Assembly (NCBI RefSeq): GCF_026242055.1
Contig: NZ_JAPJDL010000037.1
Location: 1 to 64,000 of the forward strand
DNA: 64,000 nt
Source: Lentzea sp. NEAU-D7
GTDB lineage: Bacteria; Actinomycetota; Actinomycetes; Mycobacteriales; Pseudonocardiaceae
Direction: 5' to 3'
Both the position numbers and the translations under genes were made by a program. Under the pieces are notes generated by a model, which did not search any database, was not told the origin of the DNA, and saw only the letters and a list, made by a program, of their open reading frames with translations. Position 1 is the first letter of the stretch. Each line of letters begins with the position of its first letter. This document shows positions 8,267-16,063 of the stretch, piece after piece.

Positions 8267-9679
8267 CTAGGCGGGCTGTTTGCGCTTGCGGTTGAGCGAG
8301 TTGCGGACGACCAGCGTCAGCATGAGCAGTGCTCCACCGACACCGATGCCGCTCAGCGCCACGATGATCGGCGGCCAGTCGAGCCCCGGCGGCGGGGTGA
8401 CGTCGGTGTTCATCTCCCTCGGCTCCGCCGCCTTGAACCCCGCTGCCTCACCGGGCAGCACGGCGGTCAGCGCGGCGACCGGGTTGACCATGCCGAAGCC
8501 GACCTTGTTGTCCTTGCCGGACACGTTGCCGGGGTGCAGGGCCGTGGCCTTGAGGCGCTCCATCACCTGACGCGCCTTGAGGTTCGGGAACCGCTCGCGC
8601 ACCAGCGCCGTGATGCCCGCGACGTACGGCGCCGCGAAGCTCGTGCCCTTGATGTCCTGCACGCCCTGCGCGGTGACGTTCGCGTTCGTCAGGCCGGTGC
8701 CCTTGGGGTCGACGGAGATGATCTCCTCGCCCGGCGCGGCGATGCTGACCCACGGGCCCCAGACGCTGAACGACGAGACGTCGCCGGAGCGCGCGATCGA
8801 CCCCACCGACAGCACGTCGTTGGCGAACCACGCCGGCGACGACACCGAGTTGACGTTGGTCGAGTCCATGTTGTTGTTCTGGGCGCCGCACCCGGTTCCC
8901 TGGTCGCTCAGGTTGCCAGCGGCCGTGACGATCACCACGTCCTTGACGTCGACGGCGTACCGGATCGCGGCCTGCAGCTTCTGGTCGTCCGCGCTGAAGC
9001 CCTTGGGAGGGTTGCAGTTCGTCAGCGAGATGTTGATGACCTTGGCGTCCTGGTTCGCCGCGCGGACGATGGCCATCGCCAGGGTGCCGACCTTGCCCGC
9101 CGACGAGCGCTGGTCCGTCTCGCTCTTGAACTCGTAGCGGTCGCTGGTCTGGCGGATCGCGAGGATCGTCGCCTCCGGTGCGGCGCCGACGAAGTCGCCC
9201 TCGGTCTTGGCCGCCGCGGCGACGCCCGCCACCTCGGTGCCGTGACCGTCGCAGTCGTCGGTGCCGTTCTTGCCGCCGGAGTTGTCGACGTACTCGCCGG
9301 CGGGGACGACCCGGTTGCCGAAGCGGGGGTTGCGCGGGTCGACACCGGTGTCGATGATCGCGATCTTGATGCCCTTGCCCTTGGCGAACCTGTGCGCCTG
9401 CTCCAGGTTCAGGTAGACCTGGCCCCAGGGCTTGTACTCGATCAGCTCGCTCTTGGTGTCGGACTCCACGCACCCCTTGTTGGTGCGCACGTACTTCACG
9501 TCCGGCTTGCCGTCGTCGGCCGGGGGCTGGGTGCCGGGCGGCAGGTCCGGCGGCACCGAGTTCGGCCGCGCGGCCGCCGGGGTGGAGGACGGCTGAGCGG
9601 AGGCCTGCGGCAGCGTCCCCGTCAGCAGAAGCAGTCCGGCGGTCGCGGCCGCCGTGGTGCGCCTGATGCCGGTCCTCAT
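8267..9679 (-). CDS. mycP: Mycosin, membrane-anchored subtilisin protease of ESX
   Basis: A 470-aa S8 protease. A signal peptide (hydrophobic 11-29) and a proline-rich extension (30-58) precede the catalytic domain with Asp110 (IIDTG), His146 (DGHGTE) and Ser347 (GTSFAAP), oxyanion Asn255, and four Cys (70, 143, 222, 264) suited to two disulfides. A C-terminal transmembrane helix (about 436-457) ends in the basic tail RKRKQPA. This architecture is diagnostic of MycP, which caps the ESX membrane complex in the periplasm. The ATG overlaps the eccD stop (ATGA). The convergent neighbour is separated by a terminator. Confidence 0.95.
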   Translation of the reverse strand: MRTGIRRTTAAATAGLLLLTGTLPQASAQPSSTPAAARPNSVPPDLPPGTQPPADDGKPDVKYVRTNKGCVESDTKSELIEYKPWGQVYLNLEQAHRFAKGKGIKIAIIDTGVDPRNPRFGNRVVPAGEYVDNSGGKNGTDDCDGHGTEVAGVAAAAKTEGDFVGAAPEATILAIRQTSDRYEFKSETDQRSSAGKVGTLAMAIVRAANQDAKVINISLTNCNPPKGFSADDQKLQAAIRYAVDVKDVVIVTAAGNLSDQGTGCGAQNNNMDSTNVNSVSSPAWFANDVLSVGSIARSGDVSSFSVWGPWVSIAAPGEEIISVDPKGTGLTNANVTAQGVQDIKGTSFAAPYVAGITALVRERFPNLKARQVMERLKATALHPGNVSGKDNKVGFGMVNPVAALTAVLPGEAAGFKAAEPREMNTDVTPPPGLDWPPIIVALSGIGVGGALLMLTLVVRNSLNRKRKQPA

Positions 9680-11079
9680 AGCGTGATCAAGCCTCGGAAG
9701 ACCTGGTACATGTCCATGACCGCCAACGCCAGCGGCAGCACGGAGGCGATCAGGATCGCCTCGATGATGTCGACGGTGCGGCGCAGCGGCGGCGAGAACT
9801 TCTGGCCGGGGAAGATCACGCCGAGCACCAGTGCGAGGGCGCCGAGCAGCAGCAGCGCGCCGAAGACGAACGCGATGCGGTTGAACGAGGACGACGAGAT
9901 GAGCCAGCCGAGCAGGATGCCCGCGCTGGCGAGCATGCCGGTCGACAGCAGTGCCACGGCCTGCGCGCCGTTCGCGTACGCCCTGCCGCGCATCATCAGC
10001 ACGATCGCGACGACCACGCCGTAGATCGGGCCCCAGATCGTGTCGGCGCCCGCGGCGACGATGGCGGCCAGTGCCGCGACCACGCCGGTGCCGATGATCA
10101 TGCCCGTCAGGTACTCGTGCGCGACGGCCGTGCGGCGCTCGATGACCGCGTACTCCGGGAAGCCGCTGTCCTCCTTGAGGTCCTCGGCGTTCGTCGGCAC
10201 GACGGGCGGCGGGATCTTGGCGAGCTGCAGCGTGAGCCTCGGCAGCATCGACAGCGCGGCGAGCGCCACGGCACCGGTCGCGGCGGCCACGCCGGACAGC
10301 GGGTGCTCGACGAACGTCGCCACGAGGAACGCCAGCGCCACGAGCGTGCCGCCGGTCGCCGCGGCGATGAACACCGTGATGCCCTGGCCGATCAGCAGGA
10401 TGCCGCCCCACGCGAAGATCATCATCAGCGCGGACGCGAGCAGCATCTTCGGGTTGAAGCCGACGCCGGGAACGGCGTGGAAGCCCGCGACGAACGCCAG
10501 TGGCAGCGAACCGCACGCGGCGATCAGCACACCGGTCGACGCCGAGCTGTAGGCCCGCGCGATGGTCGCACCGGCCGCCAGCATGGCGATCGCGCCGACA
10601 CCACCGGCGATGGCGGCCGCGAGACCGCTGCCGGAACCGCCCTGCGTGATCGGGCCCGACAGGAACAACGCCACCGCGGACGCGATCAGCGCGAGCGCGC
10701 CGGCCAGGTGACCGAACCGCTGCGCGGTCTCCTTCGTCCACGGCCGGAAGGAGTCCGGATCGGACTCCGCGATCGCGTCGACGACGTCGTCGTACAACGG
10801 CGGAGGCGGATTCTCGTTGCGGCGCCGCAACTGCAGCAGTTCGCCGTCGACGACGCCGAGCGAAGCCAGCGTGCGCGCCGGGTCGAGCGGGTTGTCGCCG
10901 AGCTTGGCGAGGCACCAGCCCCCGTGCCGCACACCACCGTCGGGAGTCGCCTCTCTCGCCATGTCGAGCAACATCGGCAGGAGATCGGCCACCGCCACGT
11001 CGGCAGGCAGCGCGACGTCGATACGCGTTCGAGGTGCCACCACCGTGACACGGCTGAACACCGTCGTACCGGTCGCCAC
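9676..11079 (-). CDS. eccD: Type VII secretion integral membrane protein EccD
   Basis: A 467-aa channel subunit. The N-terminal ~95 residues form the ubiquitin-like (YukD) cytosolic domain. A Pro-rich linker follows, then about eleven hydrophobic segments through residue 467, as expected for the EccD membrane domain whose dimers make the barrel of the complex. GTG start with AGGGGG five bases upstream. It forms a two-gene transcript with mycP through a 4-base overlap and is divergent from eccC. Confidence 0.93.
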   Translation of the reverse strand: MATGTTVFSRVTVVAPRTRIDVALPADVAVADLLPMLLDMAREATPDGGVRHGGWCLAKLGDNPLDPARTLASLGVVDGELLQLRRRNENPPPPLYDDVVDAIAESDPDSFRPWTKETAQRFGHLAGALALIASAVALFLSGPITQGGSGSGLAAAIAGGVGAIAMLAAGATIARAYSSASTGVLIAACGSLPLAFVAGFHAVPGVGFNPKMLLASALMMIFAWGGILLIGQGITVFIAAATGGTLVALAFLVATFVEHPLSGVAAATGAVALAALSMLPRLTLQLAKIPPPVVPTNAEDLKEDSGFPEYAVIERRTAVAHEYLTGMIIGTGVVAALAAIVAAGADTIWGPIYGVVVAIVLMMRGRAYANGAQAVALLSTGMLASAGILLGWLISSSSFNRIAFVFGALLLLGALALVLGVIFPGQKFSPPLRRTVDIIEAILIASVLPLALAVMDMYQVFRGLITL

Positions 11080-11235
11080 CAGGGCCCCCTAAGTCAGATC
11101 AGCGCTTGCAAACGATGTGCCCGACCCTATTGGTCCACCTGGACGGTTGCCGAGCGGCCCTAGTATGGCCGCACCGACGCCTCTTGCACGTGTGGTTCGC
11201 AGAACACGTTCGACTGGGTTTTTTTCCGACCCACC

Positions 11236-11265
11236 TTCGTGACGCGCGCGGATGCGCAATAGTGT
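11236..11265 (+). promoter_or_regulatory. Candidate eccC promoter in the eccD-eccC divergent gap
   Basis: TTCGTG (11236-11241) and TAGTGT (11260-11265) are 18 bases apart, 45 bases before the eccC start. The 230-bp gap also holds a T7 run at 11219-11225. Nothing else in the gap looks coding. Confidence 0.3.
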
Positions 11266-11309
11266 CGGTTGCTACTGGTGGCGTAACGAGTCGAAGAGGT
11301 GCCTGTCAG

Positions 11310-14300
11310 TTGAGCACGCTGCAGTTCAAGCGAACGGCACGCCTTGCTGCTCCCCGGCCTCCGGGCGGTGAGGTCCACCTCGAACCGCCACCCGAGGTGC
11401 CCCGGATCATCCCCGGCAACATCATGATGAAGGCGATGCCCGTCGTCATGATCGTGGCGTCGGTGGGAATGATGGGCATGATGCTCGTCTTCATGCCGCG
11501 GCAGCCCGCGGCGATGATCATGCCGGGCATGATGATGATCTCGACCATCGGCATGATGGCGAGCGGCATGGGCTCGGGCAAGGGCCAGAAGAAAGCCGAG
11601 ATGAACGAGGACCGCAAGGACTACCTGCGGTACCTCGGCCAGATGCGCGACCGCGCCCGCGAGGCGGCCGACGAGCAGCGCGCCGAGCGCGAGTGGGTGC
11701 ACCCGGACCCGCAGATGCTGTGGTCGCTCGCCACCACCAGGCGCATGTGGGAACGCCGCCAGAACGACCCCGACTTCTGCCACCTGCGCGCGGGACGGGG
11801 CTCGCAGCGCCTCGCGACCCGCCTGGTGCCGCCGCAGACCGGTCCCGTCGAGGAGCTCGAGCCGATCGCGACGCTGGCGCTGCGCCGTTTCGTGCGCGCC
11901 CACTCGCTGGTGCCCGACCTCCCGATCTCCATCGCACTGCGCGGTTTCGCCGCGGTCGGCCTGCTCGGCGACATCGAGGACCGCCGCGACCTCGCGCGGG
12001 CCCTCCTCGCCCAGCTCGTCACCTTCCACGCCCCGGACGACCTGCTGATCGCGGTCGTCAGCGCGGGCCGCACCAAGCAGCTGTGGGAGTGGGTGAAGTG
12101 GCTGCCGCACGCGCAGCACCCCACCGACATCGACGGCATCGGTCAGCGCCGCATGATGGCGAACTCGCTCGCCGAGATCGAGGCGATGCTGGACGAGAAC
12201 CTGCGCGACCGGCAGCGGTTCACCCGCAACGCCCCGCCGCCGCCCGACCAGCCGCACATCGTGATCGTCATCGACGACGGCGACATCAGCCGCGAAGAGA
12301 TGATCATCCTCGAGGAGGGTCTGGTCGGCGTCACGCTGCTGGACCTGAGCGAGTGCCTCGGCAACCTGACGGCACGCCGCGGTCTGCGGCTCGTCGTCGA
12401 GAACAACCAGCTGGGCGCCCGTTCCGCGAGCGGTGTCGAGTGGTTCGGTGCCCCGGACCGGCTGTCCATCGTGGAGTCCGAGGCGCTCGCCCGCCGGCTT
12501 TCGCCCTACCGCATGGGTGCCGCCGGCGAGGCCGGTGGCGACTCGGGCGAGGACCCGTTGGCGATGAGCAACAACCCGCCGCTGCTCGAGTTCATGGGCA
12601 TCCCCGGCGACCCGATCACGTTCGACGTGCAGCAGGCGTGGCGGCCGCGGCCCAAGCGCGACCGCTACCGCATCCCGTTCGGCATCGGCGAGCACGGCCA
12701 GGCGGTCGAGCTCGACATCAAGGAAGCGGCCGAGGACGGCATGGGCCCGCACGGCCTGTGCATCGGCGCGACCGGTTCCGGCAAGTCGGAGTTCCTCCGC
12801 ACCCTGGTGCTCGGTCTGCTGGCCTCGCACTCGTCGACGGCGCTCAACATGATCCTCGTCGACTTCAAGGGTGGTGCGACGTTCCTCGGCCTGGACAAGG
12901 CACCGCACGTCGCCGCGACGATCACCAACCTCGCCGGCGACCTCAGCCTGGTCGACCGCATGAAGGACGCCATCGAGGGCGAGGTGTCGCGTCGTCAGGA
13001 GGTCCTGGCGAAGGGCAACTACAAGAACGTCTGGGACTACGAGAAGGCCCGTGAGAACGGCGCCCAGCTCGACCCGCTGCCCGCGCTGTTCATCTGCATC
13101 GACGAGTTCTCCGAGATGCTGACGGCGAAGCCGGACTTCATCGACATCTTCCTGCAGATCGGTCGTGTCGGCCGGTCGCTGCAGATGCACATGCTCCTCG
13201 CGTCGCAGCGCCTCGAGGAAGGCAAGCTGCGCGGTCTGGACACGTTCCTCTCGTACCGGATCGGTCTGAAGACCTTCAACGCGGCGGAGTCCCGTGCCGC
13301 GATCGGTGTGCCCGACGCCTACGAGCTGCCGCCGATCCCGGGCTCGGGTTACCTCAGCGTGCAGGGCATGCCGCTCACCAGGTTCAAGGCGCTGTACGTC
13401 TCGGGCACCTACCGGCCCGCCGGCATGCAGTCCGCCGGTGAGTCGGTGGCCGTGCGCAGCGACAAGCGCCCGCGCTTCTTCGTGCCGGACTTCATCGAGA
13501 TCCCGAAGGAGCCGGAGCGCCCGCTGGAGCCGGTCAAGGTCGCGGAGCCGGTCAAGGAGGACGCGAACGAGCCGACCCAGCTCGAGCTCATCGTCGACCG
13601 CCTCGTCGGCCAGGGCCCGCCCGCCCACGAGGTGTGGCTGCCGCCGCTCAACGAGCCGCCGACGATGGACACGATGCTGCCGCCGCTCGACGTGACCCCG
13701 GACCGCGGTCTCACGTCGCCGGGTTACCCGGCCAACAGCACGCTGCAGGTCCCGGTCGGCATCGTCGACAAGCCGTTCGAGCAGCGCCGCGACCTGCTGT
13801 GGGCGGACTTCTCCGGTGCGGCCGGCCACGGCGCGATCGTCGGTGGTCCGCAGTCCGGCAAGTCGATGATGCTCAGGACGCTCATCGCGTCGATGGCGCT
13901 CACCCACACGCCGGAGGAGGTGCAGTTCTACTGCATCGACCTCGGTGGTGGTTCGCTCGCCGCGATGGAGGACCTGCCGCACGTCGGTGGCTTCGCCGGT
14001 CGTCTCGACGTCGACAAGGTCCGCCGCATGGTGGCCGAGCTGCAGACGCTGATCGCGGAGCGCGAGCTCCGCTGGCGCGACCAGCGCATCGAGCTGGCCG
14101 AGTTCCGCAACCGCAAGCGCCGCGGTGAGATCAAGGACGACGCGTTCGGCGACGCCTTCCTGGTCATCGACGGCTGGATGAACTTCCGCCAGGAGTTCGA
14201 GATGGTCGAGCCGCAGGTCCAGGCGCTCGCCGCGCAGGGCCTGTCCTACGGCGTCCACGTGATCATCGGTGCGAGCCGGTGGGCGGAGATCCGGCCCGCG

Positions 14301-15335
14301 ATGAAGGACCTCCTCGGCACCCGTTTCGAGCTGCGGCTCGGTGACCCGAGCGAGTCCGAGGTCGACCGCAAGGTGGCGGTCAACGTGCCGCCGGGTCGTC
14401 CCGGTCGCGGCATCATCATGGACGGTTCCACCGGACGCAGGCTGCACTACCTCGTCGGTCTCCCGCGCATCGACACCTCGCAGGACGCGAACAGCGTCAC
14501 GGCGGGTGTCGCGGACCTCGCGAGCAAGCTCACGGCGGCGTGGAAGGGCCCGCACGCCCCGCAGGTCCGGATGCTGCCCGACCTGCTCGACCACGGGCAG
14601 TTCATGGCCCACGTCCAGCAGACGTTCCCCAACCGCGGGCACCTCGTCCCGATCGGTGTCAACGAGGACGAGCTCGCGCCGGTCTACCTGGACTTCGACG
14701 CGGACCCGCACTTCATGGCGCTGGCGGACGGTGAGGCGGGCAAGACGAACATGCTGCGCACGATCGTCCGCGGCATCATGCAGAGCTACACCTCGTCCGA
14801 GGCGTTGATCCTGCTCGCGGACTACCGCCGCACGATGCTCGGCTTCATCGACACCGACCACCTGCTCACCTACGCGGTGTCGGGCCCGCAGTTCACGCAG
14901 AACGTCCAGGAGGTGCGCGGCTCGCTCGCCGGCCGCATGCCCGGCCCGGACGTCACGCAGGAACAGCTCAAGAACCGTTCCTGGTGGAAGGGCCCCGAGG
15001 TCTTCGTCATCGTCGACGACTACGACCTGGTCGCTCCGCAGGGCGGCGCGAACCCCATGCAGCCGCTCGCCGAGTTCATCCCGCAGGCCAAGGACGTCGG
15101 TCTGCACATCGTCGTCGTCCGCCGCATGGGTGGTGCGTCCCGCGCGATGTACGACCCGATCATGGGCAAGCTGAAGGAGATCTCGGCGCCGATCTTCGTC
15201 GGTTCCGGTTCGAAGGAGGAGGGCAACATCGTCGGCAACCTCAAGCCGTCGCCGCAGCCTCCGGGCCGGGGCACGCTGGTGACCCGCAAGCACGGTCAGC
15301 AGCGCATCCAGTTCGCCTGGATCCCGCCGGACTAG
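11310..15335 (+). CDS. eccC: Type VII secretion motor ATPase EccC (fused EccCa-EccCb)
   Basis: A 1341-aa FtsK/SpoIIIE-family motor that recognises substrates and powers export. Two transmembrane helices rich in Met (about 38-56 and 62-82) are followed by a stalk domain and three tandem ATPase domains. Walker A motifs are at 486-493 (GATGSGKS), 845-852 (GGPQSGKS) and 1140-1146 (DGEAGKT); Walker B-like strands are LFICIDEF, AFLVIDGW and VFVIVDDYD. The TTG at 11310 is chosen because translation then begins with the usual EccC start (STLQFKR) and AGAGGTG lies eight bases upstream. The single-chain form differs from split EccCa/EccCb systems. The gene ends with a hairpin before the regulatory region of the SARP gene. 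Confidence 0.95.
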   Translation: MSTLQFKRTARLAAPRPPGGEVHLEPPPEVPRIIPGNIMMKAMPVVMIVASVGMMGMMLVFMPRQPAAMIMPGMMMISTIGMMASGMGSGKGQKKAEMNEDRKDYLRYLGQMRDRAREAADEQRAEREWVHPDPQMLWSLATTRRMWERRQNDPDFCHLRAGRGSQRLATRLVPPQTGPVEELEPIATLALRRFVRAHSLVPDLPISIALRGFAAVGLLGDIEDRRDLARALLAQLVTFHAPDDLLIAVVSAGRTKQLWEWVKWLPHAQHPTDIDGIGQRRMMANSLAEIEAMLDENLRDRQRFTRNAPPPPDQPHIVIVIDDGDISREEMIILEEGLVGVTLLDLSECLGNLTARRGLRLVVENNQLGARSASGVEWFGAPDRLSIVESEALARRLSPYRMGAAGEAGGDSGEDPLAMSNNPPLLEFMGIPGDPITFDVQQAWRPRPKRDRYRIPFGIGEHGQAVELDIKEAAEDGMGPHGLCIGATGSGKSEFLRTLVLGLLASHSSTALNMILVDFKGGATFLGLDKAPHVAATITNLAGDLSLVDRMKDAIEGEVSRRQEVLAKGNYKNVWDYEKARENGAQLDPLPALFICIDEFSEMLTAKPDFIDIFLQIGRVGRSLQMHMLLASQRLEEGKLRGLDTFLSYRIGLKTFNAAESRAAIGVPDAYELPPIPGSGYLSVQGMPLTRFKALYVSGTYRPAGMQSAGESVAVRSDKRPRFFVPDFIEIPKEPERPLEPVKVAEPVKEDANEPTQLELIVDRLVGQGPPAHEVWLPPLNEPPTMDTMLPPLDVTPDRGLTSPGYPANSTLQVPVGIVDKPFEQRRDLLWADFSGAAGHGAIVGGPQSGKSMMLRTLIASMALTHTPEEVQFYCIDLGGGSLAAMEDLPHVGGFAGRLDVDKVRRMVAELQTLIAERELRWRDQRIELAEFRNRKRRGEIKDDAFGDAFLVIDGWMNFRQEFEMVEPQVQALAAQGLSYGVHVIIGASRWAEIRPAMKDLLGTRFELRLGDPSESEVDRKVAVNVPPGRPGRGIIMDGSTGRRLHYLVGLPRIDTSQDANSVTAGVADLASKLTAAWKGPHAPQVRMLPDLLDHGQFMAHVQQTFPNRGHLVPIGVNEDELAPVYLDFDADPHFMALADGEAGKTNMLRTIVRGIMQSYTSSEALILLADYRRTMLGFIDTDHLLTYAVSGPQFTQNVQEVRGSLAGRMPGPDVTQEQLKNRSWWKGPEVFVIVDDYDLVAPQGGANPMQPLAEFIPQAKDVGLHIVVVRRMGGASRAMYDPIMGKLKEISAPIFVGSGSKEEGNIVGNLKPSPQPPGRGTLVTRKHGQQRIQFAWIPPD

Positions 15336-15354
15336 AAGTTCTCGCAACGTCTTC

Positions 15355-15389
15355 GTGGGTGGTCCCGCCGCAACGGCGGGGGCACCCAC
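15355..15389 (+). terminator. Terminator hairpin of eccC
   Basis: Nested stem: GTGGGT (15355-15360) pairs with ACCCAC (15384-15389) and CCCGCCG (15364-15370) with CGGCGGG (15374-15380), with a three-base internal bulge on each side. It starts 19 bases after the eccC stop. No clear T-tract. Confidence 0.65.
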
Positions 15390-15530
15390 GAGTCGGTTCC
15401 GGGGGTGGGGAAGGGGCGCGCGGGGGGGCCCCCCCACGTGGCGTTGCCGGGGCGGGCGCCGGCCCCGCGGCCGACGCCGCGGCCCCTTCCAGGTAGCAGG
15501 GGTTCTACCTGCCCCCCCCAATCGCCGAAC

Positions 15531-15579
15531 CCGCCACGCCGATGCGGTCAAGAGGGAGGCGACCGCACCGGCGTGGCGG
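15531..15579. repeat. 19-bp inverted repeat in the eccC-SARP gap
   Basis: 15531-15549 and 15561-15579 are complementary at 18 of 19 positions around an 11-base purine-rich loop. It is a stable hairpin of unknown role, possibly a second terminator. From 15390 to 15530 I see only G/C-rich non-coding sequence. Confidence 0.65.
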
Positions 15580-15592
15580 ATCCTGTTCTTCC

Positions 15593-15678
15593 GAGTCATC
15601 CCCCAAGCTGACTCCTCCGAACCGGCTGCGGACGACTCTGCCGCACACCGCTCACGCGCCGCTCACGTCTTGATGACG
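15593..15678 (+). promoter_or_regulatory. SARP-type regulatory unit 1 (stem-loop plus 11-bp-phased heptamers)
   Basis: Stem GAGTCA/TGACTC (15593-15598, 15609-15614) with a C-run loop (TCCCCCAAGC), then ACTCTGCC, then heptamers GCTCACG at 15650, GCTCACG at 15661 and GATGACG at 15672, exactly 11 bp apart. ACTCTGCC ends in a TGCC block one 11-bp step before the first heptamer, as in units 2 and 3. No -10 box follows. Confidence 0.6.
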
Positions 15679-15700
15679 CCGTTTTTCCGGCAATGGAAAA

Positions 15701-15724
15701 GGCCCGCAGCCGAAGCCGCGGGCC
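15701..15724 (-). terminator. Orphan minus-strand intrinsic terminator
   Basis: A 10-bp stem with one mismatch (15701-15710 with 15715-15724) and a tetraloop. On the minus strand it is followed directly by TTTTCC, the classical layout. No recognisable minus-strand gene lies upstream of it (15725-16063), so it may end a small RNA or a very short ORF. Confidence 0.5.
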
Positions 15725-15824
15725 CTCACCGAACAGCAGGGGACTGTCCGGTTCCCCCCTCCATGACCGGAGTTCCCTCCCGACCGCGCCACTGGGAGGG
15801 GCGGTCAAGGGGAGTTCGGCGATC

Positions 15825-15908
15825 GTGACGCCCCCCAGAACTTCAACGTCACTCTCGTCGATCCGGCTGAGAACCACTCTGCCCGGTCGCGCTCACACTC
15901 CGGTCACA
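15825..15908 (+). promoter_or_regulatory. SARP-type regulatory unit 2
   Basis: Stem GTGACG/CGTCAC (15825-15830, 15847-15852) around the loop CCCCCCAGAACTTCAA, then ACTCTGCCC (15876-15884), then heptamers GCTCACA at 15891 and GGTCACA at 15902, 11 bp apart. The loop sequence is shared with unit 3 while the stem bases differ yet still pair. Confidence 0.6.
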
Positions 15909-15936
15909 GTCGGCGAGCCCCCGGAAACTGGCGATG

Positions 15937-16042
15937 CGGTGCTGGTGGCCCCCCAGGAACTTCGCCACCAGCACCGCTGAGGAGAACTCTGCCCGAAGCC
16001 GCTCACACTTCGCTCACACAGCGATCACAGCGCGTCTACACT
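15937..16042 (+). promoter_or_regulatory. SARP-type regulatory unit 3 and promoter of the AfsR-like gene
   Basis: A 13-bp perfect stem (15937-15949, 15964-15976) carries the loop CCCCCAGGAACTTC, then ACTCTGCCC, then heptamers GCTCACA (16001), GCTCACA (16012), GATCACA (16023) and a degenerate GTCTACA (16034), all at 11-bp steps. TACACT (16037-16042) is a good -10 box, so the heptamers cover the -35 region, the layout of SARP-activated promoters. The start codon follows 21 bases later with GGAGG before it. This suggests autoregulation of the adjacent gene. Confidence 0.7.
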
Positions 16043-16063
16043 GCCGGTGAACTGGAGGGGTGT

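Noticed and set aside
15422..15435. GGGGGGG followed by CCCCCCC palindrome
   Set aside because: A zero-loop homopolymer palindrome in G/C-rich DNA can arise by chance and has no positional support.
11160..15599. A 1479-codon open frame antisense to eccC (and similar long antisense frames at 5107-8121, 13-15 kb and 29-32 kb)
   Set aside because: High-GC codon bias creates long open frames opposite real genes; the products are Arg/Val/Asp/Leu low-complexity with no domains, whereas the other strand has clear families.
15596..15877. A 93-codon minus-strand frame in the eccC-SARP gap
   Set aside because: It runs through an intrinsic terminator hairpin and the regulatory units; no ribosome site and no domain character.
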